This document shows, piece by piece, positions 15,529 to 21,266 of a stretch of DNA of 21,266 bases (position 1 is the stretch's first letter; each line of letters starts with the position of its first letter). The translations under genes and the position numbers were made by a program. Under the pieces are notes generated by a model. That model worked only from the letters and a program-made list of their open reading frames with translations. It was not told the DNA's origin and searched no databases. This stretch comes from a virus: positions 1 through 21,266 of IMG/VR virus record IMGVR_UViG_3300025109_002457. One strand, given 5' to 3'.

Positions 15529-15740
15529 TTCTTCTTCCTTTTGTTATTTGTGGGCTTGACAAAATCTGGATGCCAATATTTAACTTGGAACTTTTCGTAT
15601 CCTTGCCCATACCTCTTTATTTTGACGATTAACTCGTCGTTCCATTCACTTAAAAGAGAAGTTTTTTTACTAGATGCATCTTCATACAGATCATATAAGC
15701 CTGCTCGTTTCCAAACTTTATTTTGTTTTTCTTCTGACAT
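15525..15740 (-). CDS. Small basic hypothetical protein
   Basis: This 71-residue Lys-rich protein ends KPTNNKRKKK. No family is recognised. The ATG at 15740 forms a TGATG overlap with the recA stop. A TTG one codon earlier has the better Shine-Dalgarno spacing (AGGAG, 8 bases), so the first residue is uncertain. The body (SLLSEWNDELIVKIKRYGQGYEKFQVKYW) alternates aromatic and basic residues, which would suit nucleic-acid binding, but this is inference. It lies between recA and the lipoprotein gene and shares their transcript. Confidence 0.65.
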   Translation of the reverse strand: MSEEKQNKVWKRAGLYDLYEDASSKKTSLLSEWNDELIVKIKRYGQGYEKFQVKYWHPDFVKPTNNKRKKK

Positions 15741-16858
15741 CAACTTTCTGTCTCCTCATAGAAATCGGAAGCATTGCCTTCTCGTTTATCAAACTTCATA
15801 ATAACCTCTTCATCGATTAGTTCAACAATTCTGTCTTTAAACTTTTCATCTTCGATCATTTCTTTCCATTTAGAGGGTTGAAACTTTTGTTCAGTGCCAT
15901 CGGCATACGTAAGAGTATACCATGCGCCAGCTTGCTTAAGCTGCTCTGAGCCCTTGATTGCGTCGAACCAAGATTCTTCATCTTGAATACCGATTTCATC
16001 ACCCCATAAAATCTTAAAATTACATTGGCGACCTTGTGTGCCAAAACGTGATTTTTCAAGTTTTACTTTTACTTCGGATCCGATTCTGAATCCCTTGTCA
16101 TCAGTTACAAAGCTTGCCTTTGCCTTGCGTCCGGTTAACCAGATTCGTAAAGAGTAGGCATAAATCATCGCCTTTCCACCAGGGGTTACATACGGAGTAG
16201 TCATAGCCTCGGAGGGCGAACGAGTAATATTCGTCTTCAACTGGTTAAGAACCAGGAAAGTGGATTGTGAATTAGCAATCGGAACTGTTAACTTGGACAT
16301 TCCCTTGGCGAGGATTCTTGCTTTCATTGCCATGGATGATTGAGGATTAAAGTCACCTTCAACATCCGACACAGCAGGGGTTAATGCCAGTGAGTCCCAG
16401 ATAAACAACATTCGATTATTATTGCTTGCCAAAAGATCCTCGATTGTCTCTAACACAAACTCAACAGATGCTGCTTGTACATAAAGTAGGCTATTCAAAT
16501 CGCAGCCCGCTCTTGCAAGAAATGCCGGATCAATTGCAGATTCAGAATCAAAATAGATTACGTCAATATCCATCTTTTGAGCATTGGCTGCAACCTGTGC
16601 TGCCATATAACTCTTTCCGGTTGATTCAAGCCCAGCAATTTCTACGATCTTGCCCATAGGAATGCCTGATCGCTTTCCTCGACATATAATAGAGTCAAGC
16701 CAGCGAGAGCCGGTCGGAATCCAGTCCTTAACTTGCGTTGGGTTCTCTTCTGTTAAATTATGGGCTACATTGATACCCGCTTTTTTGTTGATTAAAGCAC
16801 GCATATCCGATAAACTTAGTTTGCCTGCTTTGGTGCTTTTAGATCTCGCCATTCTCAT
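15740..16858 (-). CDS. recA: RecA/UvsX-type recombinase
   Basis: This 372-residue strand-exchange ATPase carries Walker A GLESTGKS (76-83), catalytic Glu107 in YFDSESAIDPAF, and Walker B LFIWDS (151-156). LVLNQLKTNI and the L2-region end TPGGKAMIYAYSLRIWL follow, all in RecA order. It is closer to cellular RecA than to T4 UvsX in Walker A and in the GGKA motif. It would form filaments on SSB-coated DNA for repair and recombination-dependent replication. GGAG lies 5 bases before the ATG. I find no separate promoter. Transcription probably comes through the hairpin that follows ssb, which would set recA below ssb in level. Confidence 0.95.
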   Translation of the reverse strand: MRMARSKSTKAGKLSLSDMRALINKKAGINVAHNLTEENPTQVKDWIPTGSRWLDSIICRGKRSGIPMGKIVEIAGLESTGKSYMAAQVAANAQKMDIDVIYFDSESAIDPAFLARAGCDLNSLLYVQAASVEFVLETIEDLLASNNNRMLFIWDSLALTPAVSDVEGDFNPQSSMAMKARILAKGMSKLTVPIANSQSTFLVLNQLKTNITRSPSEAMTTPYVTPGGKAMIYAYSLRIWLTGRKAKASFVTDDKGFRIGSEVKVKLEKSRFGTQGRQCNFKILWGDEIGIQDEESWFDAIKGSEQLKQAGAWYTLTYADGTEQKFQPSKWKEMIEDEKFKDRIVELIDEEVIMKFDKREGNASDFYEETES

Positions 16859-16874
16859 TTAATCTCCATTGAGT

Positions 16875-16910
16875 AAAAAGGGTGAGGCACCTGATAACCC
16901 TGTGCCTCCC
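16875..16910 (-). terminator. Intrinsic terminator or attenuator between ssb and recA
   Basis: On the minus strand GAGGCAC (16902-16908) pairs perfectly with GTGCCTC (16884-16890). The stem extends by GG-CC past a bulged A, and a five-T run (16875-16879) follows. An alternative helix AGGGT/ACCCT would end exactly at the T run. The hairpin begins 14 bases after the ssb stop. Since recA has no visible promoter of its own, partial termination is more likely than a full stop. Confidence 0.7.
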
Positions 16911-16923
16911 TGTGGACGTGGGA

Positions 16924-17682
16924 TTACGCTCCCATGAGTTCGTTGAAAGCAGCATCAACAGAAGAAACTGTGTCAGTTGAAGGAGGGGTGGTTGTAGAAT
17001 CAGCCTCCTCGCTGGTGCTTTCATCACCAATAAGATAGGCATCTAGGAGTGCCCCTACATCTTCTGGTGTTTTACGCTCAAAGAGCGTGTCGAAGTCGGG
17101 AATGCTTTCAAGCAATTCCGCGCAACGTTCGTCTCCACCCACTGCATCATCACATAACACAGAAGAGCGGCGACGGGGGGTAAGCTTCGTTTGAGGGAAG
17201 CTAGCGCCCTGTGGCTTACCATAATGAAGGACGAGATCTGTACCCGTTTCAGTATCGGTAATATCTCCATATTCAGGATTAAGAACAAGATTGAGCAACT
17301 GCTCATATACCATCTTGCCATATCCCCAAATACGGACACCCCTTTCTTCTTCACCCCGCACAAGAACGGGCGAGAAGAACCGCTGACGAGCCATAAGAGA
17401 CTTTGCCATCTTGATGCTTTCTTCGGTGCCCTCGTTAAAAAGTTTCCGAACAAAATCATCCAACGGATCACCTTCACCGAAGTTCTTCTTCGGGCTTAGA
17501 AAACCAGGATTGTTGCCCACATTATAGTGGAACCAGAAATCCTTAAAAGGATCTCCATCAGAGGTGGGGACAATGCGAATACATTGTTCGCCGTCTTGTG
17601 GACGCCAGAACGTGTCACGATTGCCTCCTCTGCTATCTAATGCAGCCTTGCGCTGCTTCATTTTATCAATATTAATTGCCAT
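16924..17682 (-). CDS. ssb: Single-stranded DNA-binding protein (T4 gp32-like)
   Basis: This 252-residue protein looks like the gp32-type SSB of tailed phages, not bacterial SSB. It has a short basic N-terminus (INIDKMKQRKAALD), as used for cooperative binding, then FWRPQDGEQCIRIVPTSDGDP, the opening of the OB-fold core. The core continues as FWFHYNVGNNPGFLSP and RFFSPVLVRGEEERGVRIWG. The last 30 residues are acidic and Ser/Thr-rich (IGDESTSEEADSTTTPPST), ending in a short hydrophobic helix, which is the usual docking tail for replication partners. The zinc residues of T4 gp32 are not evident. A strong promoter with an AT-rich upstream element and a leader of about 64 bases precede it. A terminator hairpin follows. 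High expression is implied. Confidence 0.88.
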   Translation of the reverse strand: MAINIDKMKQRKAALDSRGGNRDTFWRPQDGEQCIRIVPTSDGDPFKDFWFHYNVGNNPGFLSPKKNFGEGDPLDDFVRKLFNEGTEESIKMAKSLMARQRFFSPVLVRGEEERGVRIWGYGKMVYEQLLNLVLNPEYGDITDTETGTDLVLHYGKPQGASFPQTKLTPRRRSSVLCDDAVGGDERCAELLESIPDFDTLFERKTPEDVGALLDAYLIGDESTSEEADSTTTPPSTDTVSSVDAAFNELMGA

Positions 17683-17746
17683 TTTTTATTTCTCCTTATT
17701 TGTGGCTTTTGCCTATAGTTAAGACGACAAATGTTTCGCCTTACTA
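17683..17746 (-). promoter_or_regulatory. ssb mRNA leader with possible small hairpins
   Basis: The predicted 5' leader of ssb is about 64 bases, much longer than the roughly 13-base leaders of other units here. It can form a weak 5-pair stem (GGCGA with TCGTC) and GGCAAAAGCC just before the AGGAG ribosome site. T4 gp32 represses its own translation through its leader, so an autoregulatory site is possible. The stems are weak and this is inference. Confidence 0.35.
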
Positions 17747-17752
17747 AGATAT

Positions 17753-17781
17753 AATATAACATAATCCCGTGGTGCTGTCAA
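17753..17781 (-). promoter_or_regulatory. Sigma-70-type promoter for ssb
   Basis: TTGACA (17776-17781), 17 bases ending in TGT, then TATATT (17753-17758) on the minus strand, with start predicted near 17746. It lies in a 113-base intergenic gap, the longest here. It shares TATGTTATATTAT and TAGTAAGG with the deaminase promoter. Confidence 0.85.
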
Positions 17782-17785
17782 GAGA

Positions 17786-17803
17786 TTAATTAAAATTAAT
17801 TAA
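17786..17803 (-). promoter_or_regulatory. AT-rich double palindrome upstream of the ssb promoter (UP-element-like)
   Basis: Two copies of the palindrome TTAATTAA (17786-17793 and 17796-17803) are spaced by two A residues, directly above the ssb -35 box, in the position where an UP element binds the RNA polymerase alpha subunit. The second copy covers the TAA stop of the membrane-protein gene. A repressor operator is another reading. Confidence 0.5.
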
Positions 17804-18059
17804 AAAAACTGTGATCGACCGGAATAGTAAGAATAAAGCCGCCTGCTTGTTCGCACTGGCAAGCGCCCTCATATTCAAATCCCGAGAAGTCCGCACCCAA
17901 GACGGAGCATGCAACTTCACAGTGACCAACTATTCTTCCAAATTCAAAACCTTCCTTATATGTAGCGGCAGCTAGCAAGCTTCCACCGGCTGCGAGGATA
18001 AGCATGACGAGCGCCCTTTTCCAATATTTTTGTATCAGATTTCGTAGCTTGCTCAACAT
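17796..18059 (-). CDS. Small membrane-anchored hypothetical protein
   Basis: This 87-residue protein has a basic head (MLSKLRNLIQKYWKR), one hydrophobic segment at about 16-34 (ALVMLILAAGGSLLAAATY) and a C-terminal domain. That domain has four cysteines in CEVACS and ACQCE, which would pair if exported. The positive-inside rule places the head in the cytoplasm and the cysteine domain in the periplasm. It has no lipobox. It could instead be read as an uncleaved signal peptide. It follows the tubulin-like gene by 22 bases and may have its own promoter at 18253-18281. The ribosome site is weak. I do not recognise the family. A membrane anchor, holin-like or antiholin role is speculative. Confidence 0.72.
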   Translation of the reverse strand: MLSKLRNLIQKYWKRALVMLILAAGGSLLAAATYKEGFEFGRIVGHCEVACSVLGADFSGFEYEGACQCEQAGGFILTIPVDHSFFN

Positions 18060-18081
18060 AATACTTTATAACCTTTACTTT

Positions 18082-18915
18082 TTAATTGCTTGTGTGCGAA
18101 GTGTTTGCCACAATATATCCATAGTTCTTTTCGTAAGAAGTGGAATAAATTTGAAAACTTGTTTTAATATCTTTTTGATTTTGTTGAATATTATCAGTTA
18201 AACGTCGAAAGAGTGCGCCATCTTGTTCCAACTCTTTCTCGTTAATAGCATAATAATAACTCTTTTCAGATACATTGTCAAGAGAAAAAAACAATTTTTC
18301 TTCACCGTTCTGGAGATCTGTTAATCCAAAAGTGCTTATACTCCGACCTACCTTGCTCTCAAAAGGAGTTTTGTATATAGGTTCATTGTGTTTATAGACA
18401 TTAATCATATGGACAGTAGATACGAGTAGGTCATTGATATGATCAAAATATGTCATAATTGGAACATCACCTAAAATCTTTTCTATTTCTGTGTTGTCAA
18501 CAATGTAAAGCCGCTTAAAAAGACCAGATCTGGTATATTCCTGTAAGACGTTTCTAACTAATTGTTCTTGTAATAAGTTAGTTTCTGCCAAAAATTGTAA
18601 TTCTGGCTTTATGTATAAAATATTAATATTCTTTGAAGACAAGTGTTTAAGTATCTGTAGTGCTGCGCCTGAAACGAATCCCGAGCCACAAACAATAAAA
18701 AGAATATCGTTAGTGGTGTTGTTAAAAAACGTTTTGAGAGAAGGGGCTTGATTCTCGTATTCTTCGGGGTGAGTATATCGTTTTAATAGATAGCTTCCTT
18801 CGTCTTCGTGATCGACATCTTCGCTATCAATCTTAAAGATTTTATACTGGGGATGTTGAGCAAATTTATCTGCTATAGCGCAGCCTGCTCTTCCAAGACC
18901 GATTATTGTGTCCAT
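18082..18915 (-). CDS. Divergent tubulin/FtsZ-like GTPase-fold protein
   Basis: This 277-residue protein follows the order of the tubulin/FtsZ nucleotide-binding domain. IIGLGRAGCAIADKF (4-18) matches the first strand and glycine loop (FtsZ GVGGAGGNAV). DILFIVCGSGFVSGAALQI (70-88) aligns with the GTP-binding GGGTGTG signature, but reads CGSGFVSG. NINILYIKPE (97-105) matches the next strand. RLYIVDNTEIEKIL and TYFDHINDLLVSTVHMINV match the strand and the H7 helix that carries the sugar-contact region. The catalytic T7 loop (NxDxxD) is not recognisable. Thus nucleotide binding is plausible but hydrolysis-driven polymerisation is doubtful. It is shorter than PhuZ (about 315) and overlaps polA by 13 bases. 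The fold assignment is my inference from pattern; a different Rossmann-like fold is the main alternative. Confidence 0.65.
   Translation of the reverse strand: MDTIIGLGRAGCAIADKFAQHPQYKIFKIDSEDVDHEDEGSYLLKRYTHPEEYENQAPSLKTFFNNTTNDILFIVCGSGFVSGAALQILKHLSSKNINILYIKPELQFLAETNLLQEQLVRNVLQEYTRSGLFKRLYIVDNTEIEKILGDVPIMTYFDHINDLLVSTVHMINVYKHNEPIYKTPFESKVGRSISTFGLTDLQNGEEKLFFSLDNVSEKSYYYAINEKELEQDGALFRRLTDNIQQNQKDIKTSFQIYSTSYEKNYGYIVANTSHTSN
18253..18281 (-). promoter_or_regulatory. Internal sigma-70-type promoter candidate before the membrane-protein gene
   Basis: TTGACA (18276-18281), 17 bases ending in AGT, then TATTAT (18253-18258) on the minus strand, within the tubulin-like coding region. It would start near 18246 and transcribe the 87-residue membrane protein with a leader of about 187 bases. 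The weaker -10 makes it less certain than the others. Confidence 0.5.
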
Positions 18916-20108
18916 TCTATCCTTCTCATCGCGCCATATGATTTTCCTGCACCCACATTGACCCTAAATCTACCAAAAGGAGTTTGAGAGAAAATGTTAA
19001 TCAAGTCTTCAACCACTGTGCGCTCGCTATCGTCACAATCTATAATAATACTATCATGAAGTGTGAAAGAAATAAAGGACTTTTTCTCCTTTAGTTTGTC
19101 TGCAATCTTAAACGCCCTAGACAGTACCAAATCGCTTGTGGTGCTCTGTATTAAATAGTTTAATGCATGGTGTTTGTCCGCTTCAATTTTTCTATTATAA
19201 GGTGTCGTTACTTGTTGTCCGTTAAAATATTTTTGCAATATACCATCTCGATCATAATGCCGATTTGATAAATAATCTTTAGCCTTTGGGTTATATAGCC
19301 AAGCAAAAATTCGTTTTTTTGCCTCTTCGCGTGTTCCCATACCGCGATAGATATTATCAATATTCCACTGATGGATATCGTCTTGTGGTTGTTCTTTCTC
19401 GCTTAGTCCAAGAAGAACACGAAGTTCTGCTGCATTGTAGTCTAATTCAACAAAATAATCATTCACGGGTTTTAATATATTTCTATAATCGGCATTTAAA
19501 GTTAATATTGGGAAGCTTCGTTTATACGTTGTCATCCTTCCAGTCTTCGTACCATAAATATTATATGAAATATATGGTTTAATATGCTTACTCTTCTTTA
19601 GAAAGTTTCGAGTCTTCAGTTGGTGGCTCTCCCTGGCAATTTCTGCATAGTTAATATTCAGTTTTTGCTGCCGAATGTTATATGTAAGTTCTGATAGGTT
19701 TCTCATGAAAGCATAGTTCCCTGGCATGTCGTATTTTTTGATAACATGCTCAGTAATTTTGTTCTTAACCTCACAATATTCAAGCAGAAATCGTTGGGGA
19801 ACGAGATCATAAAAGCAGTGCCTATCGAGAGAGATTTTTGCCGTTGAAAATGACTTGTAAAACGCTCTTAGGCGGGCGTTAATAGCCTCCCAACGATGTC
19901 TTAGAAAATCAGGGCAGACCTCATTCAATGAATTACCTCCAACGAATAGAGAGGCAATGAGGGCACGATTGTGGGCTAAAATAGGGCTATAATTCCAAGT
20001 TGCACTTACAGCATTGAAGTTAAATTCATCACAATCGTAAATAAGTTTGCCGTCGTGATATATCCCAATACAATGTTTTTTATCGTCTAGTGTTTGAATA
20101 AACAACAT
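18903..20108 (-). CDS. polA: Family A DNA polymerase, short, no exonuclease domain
   Basis: This 401-residue protein contains the Pol I palm and fingers but little else. GTKTGRMTT (186-194) precedes motif A, VELDYNAAELRVLLGLS (220-236), with metal-binding D223. Motif B is R260-EEAK264-KRIF268-AWLY272, where Phe268 lines up with E. coli Phe762. NYLIQSTTSDL (317-327) carries the Gln that contacts the template strand. Motif C is LHDSIIID, with D352 kept but Ser353 replacing the usual Glu. The N-terminal 180 residues have no 3'-5' exonuclease DED motifs. Length is well below T7 or E. coli Pol I. Catalysis is plausible, with repair or lagging-strand gap filling as the likely job next to DnaE. It follows the partial gene by 14 bases. 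Confidence 0.9.
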   Translation of the reverse strand: MLFIQTLDDKKHCIGIYHDGKLIYDCDEFNFNAVSATWNYSPILAHNRALIASLFVGGNSLNEVCPDFLRHRWEAINARLRAFYKSFSTAKISLDRHCFYDLVPQRFLLEYCEVKNKITEHVIKKYDMPGNYAFMRNLSELTYNIRQQKLNINYAEIARESHQLKTRNFLKKSKHIKPYISYNIYGTKTGRMTTYKRSFPILTLNADYRNILKPVNDYFVELDYNAAELRVLLGLSEKEQPQDDIHQWNIDNIYRGMGTREEAKKRIFAWLYNPKAKDYLSNRHYDRDGILQKYFNGQQVTTPYNRKIEADKHHALNYLIQSTTSDLVLSRAFKIADKLKEKKSFISFTLHDSIIIDCDDSERTVVEDLINIFSQTPFGRFRVNVGAGKSYGAMRRIEWTQ

Positions 20109-20122
20109 TCACCTATTAATAG

Positions 20123-21266
20123 TTATTTTTGCAAAGATAAAAGTTCGATTGGGTATCTATGGAAATTTATCTTATCTTTAATATAACCTTTTGCGGCGTC
20201 GATGTCAATGTTTTTATATAAATCTTTTGCATTTTTTATTGTCTTGCGGACATCGACATCTTTCATAGGGCTTGATAATTCATAGTTTAGCATTTCAATA
20301 TATAAAGGGATCCAATAGATATCAGTATAGGTGGTACTCAAATCTTCTACAGCTATCTGTCGTCTTTCTTGCAATTGCGTTTTTGTAAGGCGACATTTGG
20401 TGATATTTGGATTATTTCCGTTACCTCCTCGATTAAGTGATTGGGCTCTTGGAACATTGGGTGTCCCTCTCTGTCCCGGCGTCCTCTTTATCGAGTTAAC
20501 CGATGGCATTCCATTGTTCTTGTAATCATTGGTAGAATTAAAAATATATTGATATGTGGCACCAGTGCCCTGATTTGTTATAATTGTTTTTGTAGGATGA
20601 AGCACAACATAGTTGTTATATATTTGAATAAGATACGTTCTTATAATATCATAGTCAAACTCACAGGCTTTATAGAAATAAGTTTCAAAAACGTCATCAA
20701 TTGATATTAATCCATAGTTTGCCATATATGCCTGCATTTGTGGAGAACCGAGATCTGCAATAATCCTATTTGGATTTTCTTTATTTGCCATAAATCCAAA
20801 TTTTTTAAGGGCATGCATATAAAATTCAAAATTAGGATTGTCAAAAAAAGTAAAACTATTCATAGAATCAGAATCAGCCTGATCTGCTTGAATATTTGGA
20901 ACAATATCTATTGCTAGTCCCGATATGTGTGTTGAACATTTCTGTGATAAGATAAAATAAGATCTGCTTAGCCCAACGTGCTTACCATTTGTTTTATGAA
21001 AATGTTTTGTGGATTTAATGAACTCATCAAAATTCATGGGACGGCTGTGCTCCATTCCTCGGGATGCCATTGGCTGTTCCAAATATACATCGACCATATT
21101 TGTGAACAAACTTTTAATATGAGGACCATATAAGCTGTGCATACTTTTCCACCCACTAACTGGCTTAATTTTATCTAGGCTGTTCTCGCCAGAATCCTTG
21201 AGTAAGTTCATTTTATATGCTTTATTAAAATAATCTTGAAGATCGCCAAAAGCATCTGCTACAAAA
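20123..21266 (-). CDS. Partial protein with VanY/M15-like zinc motif, incomplete at window edge
   Basis: The reading frame stays open to the right edge: 380 residues are visible, and the first 18 before the Met at 21211 (FVADAFGDLQDYFNKAYK) read as ordinary protein. The true start is therefore outside the window. STHISGLAID (20906-20935) matches the SxHxxGxAxD zinc signature of M15 D,D-peptidases and phage L-alanyl-D-glutamate endolysins. FEFYMHALKKFGFM follows as the usual helix. The third ligand, normally in a WH near PNRIIADLGSP, is missing, so peptidase activity is doubtful. A low-complexity linker (RTPGQRGTPNVPRAQ, NRGGNGNNPN) separates a C-terminal helical part. Function unknown; a virion or baseplate protein with a decayed peptidase fold is one reading. 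Confidence 0.78.
   Translation of the reverse strand, partial: FVADAFGDLQDYFNKAYKMNLLKDSGENSLDKIKPVSGWKSMHSLYGPHIKSLFTNMVDVYLEQPMASRGMEHSRPMNFDEFIKSTKHFHKTNGKHVGLSRSYFILSQKCSTHISGLAIDIVPNIQADQADSDSMNSFTFFDNPNFEFYMHALKKFGFMANKENPNRIIADLGSPQMQAYMANYGLISIDDVFETYFYKACEFDYDIIRTYLIQIYNNYVVLHPTKTIITNQGTGATYQYIFNSTNDYKNNGMPSVNSIKRTPGQRGTPNVPRAQSLNRGGNGNNPNITKCRLTKTQLQERRQIAVEDLSTTYTDIYWIPLYIEMLNYELSSPMKDVDVRKTIKNAKDLYKNIDIDAAKGYIKDKINFHRYPIELLSLQK
20180..20208 (-). promoter_or_regulatory. Sigma-70-type promoter for the polA unit
   Basis: TTGACA (20203-20208), 17 bases ending in GGT, then TATATT (20180-20185) on the minus strand, within the last codons of the partial gene. Start is predicted near 20173, giving polA a leader of about 65 bases. 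It would transcribe polA, the tubulin-like gene and the membrane-protein gene. Confidence 0.75.

Noticed and set aside
15554-15580. Plus-strand TTGACA with TATTTA
   Set aside because: Spacer is only 15 bases, the -10 is poor, and no plus-strand gene follows.
18060-18081. TATAAA before the membrane-protein gene as a promoter
   Set aside because: No -35-like hexamer lies at 16-18 bases; the upstream candidate at 18253-18281 fits better.
20123-21211. A complete 362-residue gene starting at the Met at 21211
   Set aside because: The frame stays open to the window edge with ordinary protein sequence before that Met, and no Shine-Dalgarno precedes it, so the gene is 5'-truncated.
1-21266. tRNA genes, CRISPR arrays, insertion sequences or attachment sites
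   Set aside because: Nearly all sequence is coding, gaps are at most 113 bases, and no tRNA-like fold, direct-repeat array or transposase or integrase gene was seen.

Overview
This window reads as the replication and nucleotide-metabolism block of a tailed bacteriophage. All 25 genes I support lie on the minus strand. They are packed with 1-17 base overlaps (ATGA, TAATG and TGATG junctions) or gaps mostly under 60 bases. The longest non-coding stretch is 113 bases, so no gap of 300 bases needs explaining. The gp32-like SSB, RecA/UvsX-type recombinase, DnaB/gp41-type helicase and T4 RNase H-like nuclease recall a T4-related replisome. The class II ribonucleotide reductase, DnaE polymerase, GroES-like protein and small MNRKQRRA zinc protein suggest an aquatic, probably marine, phage of a Gram-negative host. 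The host and habitat are inference; there is no tRNA, integrase or transposon.

In transcription order (high to low coordinates): a 5'-truncated protein with an M15-peptidase-like motif (20123-21266), a short family A DNA polymerase (18903-20108), a divergent tubulin/FtsZ-like protein (18082-18915) and a small cysteine-containing membrane protein (17796-18059). Next come SSB (16924-17682), a hairpin terminator or attenuator, RecA, a small unknown protein and a lipoprotein (15205-16858). A third group holds a zinc deaminase, a small unknown, a 5'-3' exonuclease and a nucleotidyltransferase (12695-15149). A fourth holds the helicase, class II RNR, a GroES-like protein and a three-gene cassette that looks like sugar-nucleotide chemistry (6285-12637). 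Then come a small coiled-coil protein, a full-length DnaE polymerase (2646-6083), and finally dUTPase, an adenine methyltransferase, a zinc-knuckle protein, an IMPDH/GMP-reductase-family enzyme and a ribbon-helix-helix-like protein (22-2600).

Eight minus-strand sequences match the sigma-70 consensus very closely: -35 TTGACA or TTGACT, a 16-18 base spacer ending in GT, and -10 TATAAT, TATATT or TATTAT. They partition the block into transcription units. Four sit so close to the first gene that the predicted leader is only about 13-19 bases.

The genes form a coherent programme. RNR, the deaminase and dUTPase supply dNTPs and dUMP. Helicase, SSB, exonuclease and recombinase run replication and recombination. 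Two unrelated polymerases (DnaE and a PolA-type) are encoded in the same block. The most unusual elements are the two-polymerase arrangement, the divergent tubulin-like protein between the polymerase and a membrane protein, and the 6285-8556 cassette.
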